Positions 37,311-48,375 of a stretch of 64,000 nt of DNA are shown in pieces; the first letter of the stretch is position 1, and every line of letters begins with the position of its first letter. The notes beneath the pieces are model-generated. The model was given only the letters and a program-made list of their open reading frames with translations, did not search any database and was not told where the DNA came from. The stretch is from Cyanoderma ruficeps (Eukaryota; Chordata; Aves; Passeriformes; Timaliidae). Location: assembly GCA_008694505.1 (NCBI GenBank), contig VZDJ01000219.1, positions 11,968,970 to 12,032,969 on the forward strand. Direction: 5' to 3'. The translations under genes and the position numbers were made by a program.

Positions 37311-38999
37311 CCGGCAGCCGCAGGGGCAGTCGGATGTGGAGGCGGGAGGCAGATAGGATTTAATAAAGAAGCAATTTTATGAAGGAATACTTTGCTTTTG
37401 GCATTTTCTGTGGGAGTGGGAAAAATGATCTTTTTTCTTCTGTAATGCCAGGGAAAGCAAGAAAAGCAGAGCTCCATGTTTTGGCTGCTGAGGGATCAAC
37501 TCTCTCTCTCCATGTGCTCTCACTGCCTCTACATCCCATGGAGATCCTACAAGAGACCCAAGGAGAGGGGCATGAGAGATCAGGGGAGAAAGGAGGGAAA
37601 GCCTGTCCAGGAGCTGGCACCCCCTGCACTGACCCAGGGTCCCACTGCAAGGGACAGAGCCCCAAGGTCACCAGAGCTGAGCACAGTCCAGAGTTATTCC
37701 CAGCAGACACGTGCCATCACCCAGCAAGTCATGGCAGAGGAGGGAAAGGTTTCCATGGACTGAGCCCGTGGGGTTCGGTGTCACTGAGAGGTGGGAGAGC
37801 AGAGGCAAACAAGCCAGGAGCTGGGCTGGGAACTTCCACACCAGGCTGGGCACTCCACCCCAGGCAATGTCAGCCGGTAATCCATACAAACACACAGCCT
37901 GTCCCCAGCACATTCATCCTCCTCGGGAAGCGTTTGATTGGCATCCAGTCACGGTCTCTTCTGAACAGCCCAACAAGCTCTGATTTATGTGATGTCTTTG
38001 TCTTCAGACACTGCTGTCAGCAATACCCATTCTCAGGCAAAGCTGCCGATGCCTGCAGATTTCCAAAGGTGCCTCTCATGGACACACTGCCCTTGCTGAA
38101 GGATAACAAACAGTAGTAAAACTAGAAATGATGAGTTGGTAATGTTATCCTGTAGCTATGCCCAGCCCCCTCCCCAGAAACCAGAGGTCCCAAGTTCAAG
38201 ATTTCCAGAACAGAAGAGAAAACAAATTGATATGCTGTCCTGGGCTCCAGAGATTCTCCTGCAGCTGGAGAAAATATGTGATGCTTCCTCAGCAGCTACT
38301 CAAAGGATCCCTTTTCCTGAACTGTCAGAATGTTCAATATCTTCCAGGCACCCAGAGCAACAGAATAGCTTTCTCAGCATTAAATGGGAAAGAACCCAAG
38401 ACAAAAATCACTACCAGCCACACTAGGGTTTGGGGGGGTGTTTTCTGCAGGAAAAATCAGTGTTTGAGCAGTATTCCGTGGACAGAGGGGCAGCTGATAA
38501 CTGCACACTGCTCTCACCTTGCTGATGCAAAAGGCCTTGCTCTGTCTCATGGACCTTTCAAAACCCCCTTGGATACCATGGGCAAGGTCTTTGCTACACC
38601 TGCAAGATCCAGCCCTGGCAGGCAACACAAATTTAGGCATTTTTAGCTTTTAAATCCAACACGAGCAGCATTTTGGACCCAAAAGAGCTTTGAGCATCTT
38701 GGGAACCGGTTTTTGTGACACCTCTAGGTTTCCCATTTGCATCAGCCTTTCTCCAAATTTCACTCATCCTACCCATTGCAGGGCAGTCCCCAACTGCCTT
38801 GCTGAGATCCTGAGCACTGAGGAGCCTCTGGTGCCTGTCCATGAATCCTAAGGGTGGTCCTCACAACCTTCACCAAGGGACCGAGCTCAGGGATGCCACC
38901 AGCACAGGGCCACAGTGCAGGTCTTGGTCACACAGTCATTCCTTGGTGAAAGGGGCTGGGACTGCACAAGGAGCTCTGCCCCTGCTTTAGCCCGTCCTC
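37311..38999. other. Intergenic; long chance open frame
   Basis: Holds a 245-codon plus-strand open frame (37,379-38,116), the longest in the window. Its translation is low in recognisable domains and has no splice, promoter or composition support. I treat it as non-coding. Confidence 0.5.
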
Positions 39000-39212
39000 T
39001 CTCTGGTTCAGAAGAGGGCTGGAAAATGTGAACCGCCCCAAAGGAGCTTGTTGGGAAACACCATTATTTGGAAGAGGCTTAAGAACCATTTGTGACTTCT
39101 AAGCTGTGATTCATGATCATCTGGGTCTGGTTTGTGATCTTTGAATGCTTTTGACTGGTGACTCTTTGTTTCCGGGGGGCACTCGTGGCTTTCTCTTTGT
39201 ACATAAAGTCTC
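39000..39212 (-). repeat. Unnamed repeat pair B, copy 2 (inverted)
   Basis: Inverted relative to copy 1. Read on the minus strand it gives the same ordered blocks: aagcattcaaagatcacaaa, ccagacccagatgat, tggttcttaagcctc and a ttctgaacc end. The copies are 6.2 kb apart. Confidence 0.8.
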
Positions 39213-42020
39213 CACAAAAATAACAAATTCCAGCCCTGGTTACCACAAGTGATCCTCCAGCCTGTCATGCAGGGACCATCACAGGGTTGTTTCCCAGATT
39301 TTTAATTCCCCTGTAATGTAATTTTTTATCCCTTTGCAACACTTTACTACTGAAATGAATGTAACTTGAAAACACTCAGGTTTAGCCAAAAGACAATACA
39401 GAAATTCATCCTGCAGAAGGAGAATCACCTCTTCCTGCTGCTCCACCTGGAGGCAGACCTGGCAGCTCAACTTGCCTCCTTACCCACTGCCCCATCCCCC
39501 CGTGCCTTGTGTAGCACCAATGCTCTCTCCAAGTGCTCCCCACATCCAGGAGGAGACACCATCAGCAACTGCAGAGATCTTGTGTCCTACACCACGTGTG
39601 GTGGCCACCTCCCACCAAGGTGGCCAAGGGGACACCATCTCGTGCCAGCACCTGCTTTGGGACCTGCCTGTCCCCTCCATTTCTCCACAACAGGCTCAGC
39701 AAGTCACACAGCATGGCTGGCAGAGCCACCTGACTCATTTCTCTCTACTCCTCCAGCTGATGTGTTTGGAGGAACACGCTGCTCTGACAAGGTGACACAT
39801 CCTGAGAAAGCCCACACTGCCGAGGACGGCACCAGGAGCACCCAGTGCAGTAGCAGTTTGCAGCTCTTTTTCATTCCTCCCCAGTCAAATGAGCCCCAAG
39901 CATTTCTGTTTGATTTTCCTGGAGGATATTGAATTGTTGTCAATCAGGAGAGAGGAGCCCTGAAATCCCCTGTTTTTCAAGGCGTCTCATAAAGACACAG
40001 CTGCCAGTGGAGATGCTCGGAAAGGAAGAGCATTTGCTAACGGAGAAACTGCATTAAAATCCAAGTGTGCCTGCTGTTCAGCTGCAGCCTATGCTGGAAT
40101 CTTCTTTTGGCAGAGGCAACTGTCCTTGAGTCTGTTGGTTTGGCTCAATTCGTTGTGGAATAATTAAGTTCAGTCCATTGCACTGCATAATCTCGAGTTT
40201 CTTCAACCTTCCTCAGTAGCAAAGTACTTAATCTCATCCAGCTCTGGGAGCGGTTGGGAACATGAAAATCAGCCAGTGCAAAGCTATCAGGAGCCTAAGC
40301 AGTAAGAGGATGGAGAGAGAAGTGTCCAGGAGGCAGGGGAAGGTCAGCAGCCTGCCTGTGCTTTGATGCCTCTGACTTCGGGAGGAAGAAGAAAACCGTG
40401 GTATTACACACACTCACAATGTCCCAGGAGCCAACACAGCTGCCACCTGCAGAGCGTAGACAGTGAGGATTTACCCATCAAACTCAAGTCTGGAAATGTG
40501 CCCAGATGTTTCCAAGGAATCTGAGGAAAAACGTTGCTGTTCCTGGACAATCCAAACTATCACATTTCCTGGCTACAGCAAGGATCTCTAAACTGAAAAA
40601 TGTGTTTTACCAGGAGTGGGCACACCTCAAACACGGGTAATCAGAGAAACTCTTTTCAGCATTGCTCTATTTACATGTCTTAGTTTGAAGAGGAAAAATA
40701 ACAGAGGAAAGTGTTGGACTGAGATGAACCTCTTTTAGCTATAAAAAACAATCATCCCTCCCTCCCTTGCTCCTCAGAGGGTGATAACACCACCTGAACC
40801 ATTGTCCCAGGCACACTAAAGGATCGTCATCTGTGCTCAAAGGTCCACTAACATCCACCCCAGCTCCTGAGAGCTGCTGAGCAGGTCATACTCACAGCCA
40901 GCTTTACTCTCTGAATTAACAAAATAACCAATGCCACTAGGAGCAGTTCTTTCTGCCTGGTGTCGCAGGCCAGCTCAGGGAGAGCAGAGGGAAACCCAGT
41001 CAGGAGGGAGGAATCTCCCCATGACCACTGAAACAAAATCAAAAGAGATGTTTATGGCAGGGGAAAGCACCCTCCAGAGCCACGCTGGGAATGGGGTATC
41101 CCTTGGACAATGGAGCAGCTGCCAGTGGAGCTGAGATTTCTCCCTCTCAAACAGCTCCTTGGATTGCTCTTGGCATTGACTTTTTCCTGTTCAGCTAATT
41201 AAAAATCTGTCTTTGAGTCATAAGCCCCCATTAGTAATAATTTGCTTTGCACTTCTCCAGTGATTTATGGCTGAGATATCAAAGGGCTTTAGAAATATTA
41301 ATTAATCCTTCTAATCCCCGAGGGACCGATGCACTCTCTGCAATGCACCATTGGTGGTGTAACTGCAGGAAATCCCCAGGGTTTACTCCCAGCTGCAGGC
41401 AGGGAGAGGGGAAGGGAGCAGTGTCTGATCCAGAGGCTCATTTCAGCTGCTGTGTGCAGTCAGAGATGTGCAGTCAAAACAGCAGCACTGAACCTGCAGC
41501 CACCAGCCAGCCCAAGGCACGGGCAAGTTCTGCTCTCCAGGAGCAATCCTTGCTCCCATTCCTGCCTGCCAGGGGAGGGAAGGGAAACTGCAGCACCCCA
41601 GCTCTGCTCTATGGGTCACAGCAGGAAAGAGGCACGTGGATCAAACCCATCTTCACCCAGAGGTGGCTTCACCAGAGAGCTTCACCCTGCGAGTGGCAGC
41701 AGCAGGGTCATTAATCAAAGCCACAGGGGTGCTGGCTGTATTTCCCTCGCTGTCCTGCCCATTGCTCCAATCTTGGTTCTTTGTACAACGTTGCTTTATC
41801 TGCTTGGAGTGCAGAGCCAGGGCTGACCCCACACCTGGGACAGGGCCCCAGCCCTTGCTGGAGATAAGGATTGTTACCTCCATTGGCTTGGGAGAGGCTT
41901 TCATCCTTGCGCCCACCAATGAGCCAGTTGCCACCTGGTGTCGTCCCCGTACTTTGAATGTTGTCACCACAGGCGTGCAGGGTGGAGCTGGCTGTGTGGT
42001 GTGGTGCCAGGAATGGGCAA
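39213..42020. other. Intergenic, upstream flank of the single-Kazal gene
   Basis: No exon supported. Contains the MIR-like fragment at 41,240-41,335. The last few hundred bases before 42,020 are the proximal upstream region of the plus-strand SPINK gene. Confidence 0.45.
41240..41335 (+). repeat. MIR-like SINE 5' fragment
   Basis: tttgcacttctccagtg, then gagatatcaaagggcttt and agaaatattaattaatcctt, follow the MIR front part (atctcaaagcactttacaaacattaattaat). Diverged and tentative. Confidence 0.5.
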
Positions 42021-42023
42021 AGG

Positions 42024-42060
42024 TATAAAGGTCCCAGCAGACTGCCAGAGACAGGACCTC
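42024..42060 (+). promoter_or_regulatory. TATA-type core promoter of the single-Kazal SPINK gene
   Basis: GTATAAAG with the TATA core at 42,024-42,030, 92 bp upstream of the ATG. Transcription should start near 42,052-42,060, giving a 5' UTR of about 65 nt. Confidence 0.65.
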
Positions 42061-42121
42061 TGAGGCACGGAGGAGTGTCCTGGTTTCTCTCCACTGTGCT
42101 CAGTAAAACATCACCTTGACC

Positions 42122-42176
42122 ATGAAGGTAGCTGGTGTTTTCCTGCTCTTCTCCCTGGCACTCTGCTTCTACCAAG
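42122..42176 (+). CDS. Single-Kazal SPINK exon 1: signal peptide
   Basis: 18 codons plus one base, ending CAAG|GTGAGT, phase 1. The ATG is the first after the TATA-defined start site and has context GACCATGA. A hydrophobic core [11 protein letters not shown] follows a lysine. Confidence 0.9.
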
Positions 42177-45100
42177 GTGAGTCCAACATTTTGCTCAGGA
42201 GCTATTTCCTCTCCTTGCTAAAGTTCTCAGGTCTGCCACATGGGAAGGTGAGTGTGGGAAGAGACCAGCTGGTGCTGGGACCTTGCTGTGGCCCTGGGCA
42301 GGGAATGCTGCAATGGCCAATGTGCCTTAAACCTGTACCTGCCTGTGAGCAAACTTAAAACAAAGGCTTTGAAAGGGTGCACTTGCTCCCAAAAATGAAC
42401 AGACCTGCTGGGCTGACACTCTTTCTTCAGGGGTAGGATTTGTCCTGTAACTGGTGATTTCTAGGACAGTGTGATCCTTTCAGAGTGAATAGGTGCTATT
42501 CTGGTTTTAAAAAAGCAAATCCAAGAAGACAGGAAATGAATCTATGCAAGGGAAAATGCAGCTCTCACTACCTAAGCCAATGTTTAAGCCAACTGTGTTT
42601 TCAAAATCCCATATGGTGCAGAGGGATGAGAACATGAGCTGTTGCTGCTCCTCAGGTCCTGCTTTAGTGGGCTCATTCGGAATGGAGGGTGCTTCTGAAG
42701 CAGGTCCTCTGTCATCCTGTTTACTGCACAGAGGCTGCCATTGCAGGGCTGTCTGAGCACAAAATCTGGGCTCATTTCGGAATAACTGAGCATGTAGTGA
42801 GCTGCAGCTCCTGGGTCTGGACCAGCGCTAGCCCAAAGTAAAATCCTTGAAATATTACACAGTGTGGCTACCAGCTCCTCAGCACTGAAATGTTTGACTG
42901 CTGCTGGGCTGTGCTGGTTGTTAATTGAGATGTAGTATAAATCCTCCATGTAGATGGCTTCTGTGTTTATAAAGAAACACCCAGGATCTTCTTCTCAGTT
43001 CTACCTTTTGCCAAAACAATCCAGGTTGTTTTTCAAAACACACCCACTGTGTGTTCCACCCATGTTCCACCCAGCTGCCAGCTCTGGGCCAGTTTCTCCA
43101 TGGGGAGGCCCACCAAAGCCATGGCTTGATCCCACCAGCTTTGATGTGAGACCTCACAGTCTCCTTCTAGTAGAGGCTTTCAACATCTTGTCTTTTGCTC
43201 TGCTTGCTTATGGTAAAAACTGAGTAACAGTAGAAAAATCATCCTGGATTTACTCCAGCACCTGTCCAGTGTCAGCAAGGAGTTTCTCAGTTACTCATGA
43301 ACACGTGGTAAGACAGGACAAAAGCCACCTTTGCTCCCTGGCAGTTGGCAGGTGACATCTCTAGAAGTGCATTTCGCCTTGGCAGGGCCTTGCACCATTA
43401 CAGTGTTTCTGCCAGGGGAAAGAGGGTGACACAGCAGGGAGGGTTCCAGACGAGAAATGTAGGAGATCCAAGGGAAAAAAAAATATTTTCTGGGACAAAG
43501 TTTTTGAGTGAAGACATACAGTCCTCAACCTAAACTGTCTTTATTCTGTCCCCCTTGAAACCAGCCTGAGTGATGGGTGCTATGGTGTCTTCTCTCTCTC
43601 TCTCTCTCCTTTTTCTCTAGGAAATGCCGAGGTGGATGCAGCTGCTGTCGGAGGAATAGAGGTAAAGTCTCCACTTTTATGCAGCACAAGTGAGACAGCA
43701 CTAACCCTCCACTGGGGAGTCATCATTGCTAAATAGTGAAGCAGAGTGGGTTGACAGCCCAAAGATGCCAGGGCCTGGGAATCCCCTTCCACCTGCTGTG
43801 CCACAGCAAAATCCCAGTGATGGTACTGGTTTTCCACTGCATTTCCCCCAAACACTGAAGGAAAAGTTCCTAAAAAGCTAAATATTGCTGTTACCTGCCA
43901 AGAAATTCAGAAATCCCCTTAGTCTCTGGCTTGCAAGTGTGAGGACAGGTATTGCTGTGGCATAAGAATAAAAACTGAGAAGAACGTGCTCAGGCAGTGC
44001 CCATGGAGCACTATTTACTCCACACTGCTACTCCTAAGGGTGTGCAGCAGTGCCAGGTGGAGTTCAGCTGGCCAAGGGACATGGTGGCAGATGGTCCCAG
44101 TGTTCCTGAGCTCATAGCAGAGCTCTGAGGATGGGCTATGAAGACAGACAAAATGTGCACCTCTCCGGGAAAGCAAAGCTCCTTCGGTAAATTGAGAACA
44201 GGCTTAACATTTTCAAAATTAACCTTTTGTGCCTCCAGCCATCCTGTGCGAATTTCAACCTGAGAAGAGGGTGTACAAGGGAGTTTGACCCCATCTGTGG
44301 CACGGATGACATCCTGTACAGCAACGAGTGCCTGTTGTGCCTTCACAACCTGTGAGTATCTGAAATGGCTGCAAGCCTGAACGCCACACAGATGAGGGCT
44401 ACCACACATATCTGGGATTTCCTAGAAAGAAAGCTGTCTGCATGCTGCTGGGTGGAGCTCGGGCAGCGAGCCCAGCACATCTGGCAGGGATGTGGCCTCC
44501 TGCACTGATGCTGTGCCCCTGCTCTGAGCGTGTGGGCTCCAGCTGAGGGAATGGGCGCGTCGTGTGTGGCTCGCAGCACACACGCTGCCCACAAACAAAA
44601 ATCTCCCCATACCTGCAGCTGCCAAGCAGCAGCGAGAGCTGGCTGGCATCCAGCATCTCAGACAAATGGCAAAAATCCTCGAAGGCTGCCCAGGTCTAGC
44701 ACGCAGGCTGAAGAATATTTTTCCAGATGACCTCAGATGTGTGGTGGTTGGAGGAAAAAAACTGTGTTTTGTCACCCCAGAAATTTATAGCTGAGCCCTG
44801 CTTTCTGTCTTCTCTGCATATGAAAGGATACAATTTGCTCTGGGTATTTTTAAGAATGAGTTTTATATTTAATCTGTGCTGGTGCCAGATTGCACTGTTC
44901 TAGCAGAAGGCCAGGTCCAAATGCTAAGGGTGTCTCTGGCAAGACTTGATACATTTCATCTGGCTTGGGCCCTAGGTAATTTAAAATATATTTATACCTT
45001 GGAAGCACTCTGTGTCAGACAAGTGAAGGAATTACTTCCAACTCAATGCTATTAAGTGGTACAAAAATCTCTTTTGGGAAAATTGAGTCTTATCTGGAGC

Positions 45101-47042
45101 CAGATGCCCCAGTCTGCAGGGCTAAGGGAGCTTCACCCTTGACTTCACCTGGTGTAGGCAGGGATTTTTGGTGATCAGACCCAGAGGCCATCTGCCATCA
45201 GCAGACACATTTGTAGCAGAAGCTCAAAGTCCAGCTTTTCTGTAGCTGGATGAGTAGGCTTGTGGAGCCAAATTCAGCTTTCAAGAGCATCGCCTCCCTG
45301 CTAACTCTGCAGGAACAAGGAACAGAATCCAGATCACTAGGGAAAAAAAAAAAAGAGCCTGGATAAATATTGTCAGTTGGGTTGTCCCCTCTTTGCTTCA
45401 TTAACCCAGGCTGCTGCCACATATTCTGCTCCCTGACCTGCTCGAATGCTGGTACACCTTTCAAGGCTGAGTACGATGCAGTCGGGCAGAGAGAGGCTGA
45501 GTGGGATCTCCTCAGCAAAGGCACCACAGTTAATGACCCGGCACGGCCTGGCAGGGCAGTAATGACCCTGCTGGAAGCCAGCAGCCCAGCACCAGCTGTC
45601 CCTGTATTGTGCAACAGATGGGGGTGGGAGGTTCATCAGGCACAACATCATTAGGGCTTTGGCCACGGACCAAGAGCGGGGTAAAGTGAGCGAGGGACGC
45701 TCGGCGGTCAGCTGTGCAAAGTGGCACCCAGGATGCTCCTCAGAGCACAGAGCAGCTTCAGAGGGGATGGGAGAATCCAGCGCTCACAAGAAGGGAAATT
45801 GGGGTACCAGAAAGAGAAAGACTGAGCAGGTGGTATATTCAGAGCCAGTCAGGAGTCAGAGGAGGGACGAGACCGATGACGAGCTGGTGCTGCATCCACC
45901 TTGTGTTGACAGGTGCTCCATTCCCAGAGCTCTTAAATCTCCCATTGGTGCAAGCTCTGAGCAGCTGACACTGGAAATGTGCTGCTCCTGTGGGTCGCAG
46001 CCCCGAGCCTTGCAGCTCCCCTGTTCTGTTCCCAAGTGATGGAATTCTGAGGTTAGGAAGAGCCATTTGGTCTGCTGGCCAGGGCCATCTGGGCCGGGCA
46101 CCAGGACTCTGAATCTGCCTGGTGCCAGATGTCTTGGGGGAGAGATAAACGGAGCGTCCTCATCTATAAAGCCTTGGTCCGTGGGGAAAAGTCAGCCGAG
46201 AGGCAGGATGAAGTGTCATTTGCAGTTTTGTGTGTGCGACTGGCCTGACAAGAGCTGGAAGCCTGCAAGGAGCCTGGGAATAACTATGAAGAGCATCTGG
46301 CGGGTCCCTGCGGCAGCAGTGTCTCACTTGTCGCCTTTGGTCACTTCACTGTGACCAGCATGCAAAACGCTTCTTGCAAAACGCAGATCATTTTACCAGC
46401 GTTTCTCTAACGCCCCTGAGAAAGGGATCTGCCTTTCCAAAGAGGAGAACATCATGATTCCGTGTGAAAATGGAACAGTTCAGAGGAATCAGGTCCACTG
46501 TTGGGCAAAATAGAAGAAAATAGTTTTTTAAAGGTACCTTTTTAATATTTCCCTCACTTTTGCTGCAGAAGCAATCAGGAGGGGAGGCTGGGAGCAGGCC
46601 AAACCCAAGTGAGACACAGTGGCCGTCTTTTGTTTCTAAAAACCTACAAAACAAATCCATAACCTTTATTGTCTGCAGTCAGACAGGCATTAGAGGTGTC
46701 TCAGTGCTGTCCTGCAGCACAGAGGTGAATTATCCTGCCAGGAGGTGTCAGAAACCACTCTTCAGCTTATTGGAATTAATTAACACATGTCCATGGTAAC
46801 CCCGAACTCCCTGTCAAGAATATGTGGCCTTGCTTGCTGTGAATAACACTTAGATGATGATTTAAGCAGTATTTTCCTTTCTTTCTGCCTTTGTCCTTTG
46901 AGCCAGGCTCTGCTGTGTCTCAGGGACCCAAAGGCAGCCCCCCAACATTTTTAACCTTTCTTCCAGGCAAAGAAGTGGCCACGTGCGCATCAAGAACAGA
47001 GGAATGTGCAGAACTACCCGCGTCAACTCTGTTGTAAACTGA
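42122..47042 (+). CDS. Single-domain Kazal serine protease inhibitor, SPINK1-like, complete, four exons
   Basis: Exons 42122-42176, 43621-43661, 44239-44351 and 46967-47042 join to a 94-residue protein. Residues 1-18 are a signal peptide ([18 protein letters not shown]), 19-32 a short propeptide, 33-84 a classical 6-cysteine Kazal domain (C35, C44, C52, C63, C66, C84; spacing 8-7-10-2-17), and 85-94 a basic tail ([10 protein letters not shown]). It carries CGTD and YSNEC motifs, with Arg46 as predicted P1 (CTR-E), so the likely targets are trypsin-like proteases in secretions. The start MKV.G.FLL..LAL....GN, the 7-10-2-17 spacing and the 1/0/2 intron phases fit SPINK1; the C1-C2 loop of 8 (SPINK1 has 6) and the tail differ. 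Introns are 1444, 577 and 2615 bp, all GT-AG. Transcribed away from the SPINK5-like gene, as SPINK1 is in human. Orthology is likely, not proven; another avian single-Kazal SPINK is the alternative. Confidence 0.9.
43589..43609 (+). repeat. (TC)n microsatellite inside the intron-1 acceptor tract
   Basis: An almost pure TC run that forms most of the polypyrimidine tract just upstream of exon 2. Confidence 0.9.
43621..43661 (+). CDS. Single-Kazal SPINK exon 2: propeptide
   Basis: 41 nt, phase 1 in and phase 0 out, encoding [13 protein letters not shown] after the split Gly codon. The acceptor ends tttttctctag, preceded by a (TC)n microsatellite; the donor is GAG|GTAAAG. The acidic short linker between signal and domain is usual for SPINK1-type genes. 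Confidence 0.87.
44239..44351 (+). CDS. Single-Kazal SPINK exon 3: main Kazal core
   Basis: 113 nt, phase 0 in and phase 2 out. The acceptor is tgcctccag and the donor CT|GTGAGT. It encodes [10 protein letters not shown] through to CLLCLHN, with five of the six Kazal cysteines, the reactive loop CTREFDPIC, and GTDD and YSNEC. The usual G after CGTD is replaced by D (CGTDD, where CGTDG is commonest). Confidence 0.95.
46967..47042 (+). CDS. Single-Kazal SPINK exon 4: last cysteine, tail and stop
   Basis: 76 nt coding, with acceptor tttcttccag. It completes a Leu codon, then [14 protein letters not shown] with the sixth cysteine exactly 17 residues after the fifth, then ten more residues and TGA at 47,040-47,042. 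The VRIK..G.C pattern matches the closing strand of Kazal domains. Confidence 0.92.
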
Positions 47043-47120
47043 GGCACGGCCGTTCCAGATGAGAGCACAAAGCTGTCCCCTCACCCGCTCAAACCCCCAA
47101 TAAAATGGAAGCATCGCCAC
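47043..47120 (+). terminator. 3' UTR with polyadenylation signal of the SPINK gene
   Basis: AATAAA at 47,099-47,104, 57 nt after the stop codon, followed by a GT-rich stretch (gtctcgtgttggg). Cleavage would fall near 47,120. A very short 3' UTR, as is common for SPINK transcripts. Confidence 0.75.
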
Positions 47121-47715
47121 GTCTCGTGTTGGGATTCCTTACACACACAGCAATCCCCTTTCCCCAACACTTACAGCACCTCCCTGAAAAATAAGGTTTG
47201 TTCTGGTGATGCTCGTAAAGGGCTGTGAGCAAATTACTGACAGAGCCCCAGGGAGGAGGCTGGGATGTGCCCAAGGAGAGAGTCAGGCTCTGGCATAACA
47301 GGGAGGCTCTTTTTTTGCATCAAGAATTTTGTTTTCCTTTCCTGGACTTCCAGTGTTCGAGCAATAGGTTTTTAGCATTCTCATGACTTGCAGCTGCATT
47401 TGCTAAATGCAGGGCACTAAAGCCCTTGCTCCAGAGCCTTTGCCAGGAGAAAGAATCCAAAAAGTCATCTCCATGCTGACCCATCTCCAGCCTTGTCCGT
47501 ATGCCAGTGCCCCATGACATGGTCCCTGTGCACCAAGAGTCACCAGCCTCATGCTTGTCTTGCAGGTCACAACTACCCAGAGCCTCAGAAAAACAATAAG
47601 ATTCCATTTTTCCAGGCAAAATTCTTTTTTTCCCATCTCCTGGCCTTGGTGAGCTTTGCTGCTGGTACTGGTGGCCTGGCCTGAGGGCTGTGGGCTGGCA
47701 GGATGGGAGATGCCT
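47121..47715. other. Intergenic gap between SPINK gene and CR1
   Basis: No exon or clear repeat seen. Confidence 0.5.
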
Positions 47716-48375
47716 TTCCAAGAAGGACTTGAAGGTGCTGGCGGATGAGAGGCTGGACATGAGCCAGCAATGTGCCCTCACAGCCCAGAAACCAGGCTTG
47801 GGCTGCATCCAAAGCAGTGCGGGCAGTAGGGCGAGGGAGGGGACTCAGCCCCTCTGCTCTGACGAGACCCTCCTGCAGAGCTGCACCCAGCTCTGGGGTC
47901 CCCAACATCAGAGAAACTTGGACTGTTGGAGCAAGTCCAGAGGAGGCCACAAAGACACTCCAAGGGCTGGATCGCCTCTGCTATAGAGACAGGCTGAGAG
48001 AGCTGGGAATGTTCAGCCTGGAGAAGAGAAAGCTCCTGGGAGACTTTAGAGCCCCTTCCAGTGTCTAAAGAGGCACCAAGAGAGACTTTTTAGAGGGGCT
48101 TGGAGTGACGGGACAAGGAGAGATGACTTCAAACTGGCAGAGAGCAAGGTTAGGTTAAATATTAGGATGCAGTTTTTTACCGTGAAGGTGGCGAGAAACT
48201 GCAATAGGTGGCCCAGAGAAGTTGTGGATACCCTATCCCTGAAAACATTCAAGATCAGGCTGGAGGGAGTTCTGACCAACCTGGTCTCGTTGAAGATGTC
48301 CCTGCCCACGGCAGGGGGGGGTTGGACCAGATGCTCTCCACGGGTCGCTCCCAACCCGCGCATTCCGCGGTTCTG
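47716..48375 (+). mobile_element. CR1 LINE, about 660 bp of 3' end, forward orientation
   Basis: agaaggacttgaaggtgctg, then gagccagcaatgtgccctca, gggctgcatccaaagcagtg, cagctctggggtccccaaca, gacaggctgagagagctggg, ttcagcctggagaagag and ttaggttaaatattagga, in CR1 order to a degraded terminus (ctcccaaccc..attccgcggttctgcg). It is the longest CR1 copy here. The terminal part is CpG-rich compared with other copies and merges into the CpG island. Confidence 0.93.

Noticed and set aside
37379..38116. Longest open frame in the window (245 codons, plus strand)
   Set aside because: No recognisable domain, no promoter or splice signals around it, composition like the surrounding DNA, and no sign of codon selection. 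A frame of this length can occur by chance among six frames of 64 kb.
32577..39268. The two similar predicted peptides in repeat pair B as a real duplicated gene
   Set aside because: Most nucleotide differences change the amino acid and few are silent, so there is no sign of protein-level constraint; it is better explained as a DNA repeat.
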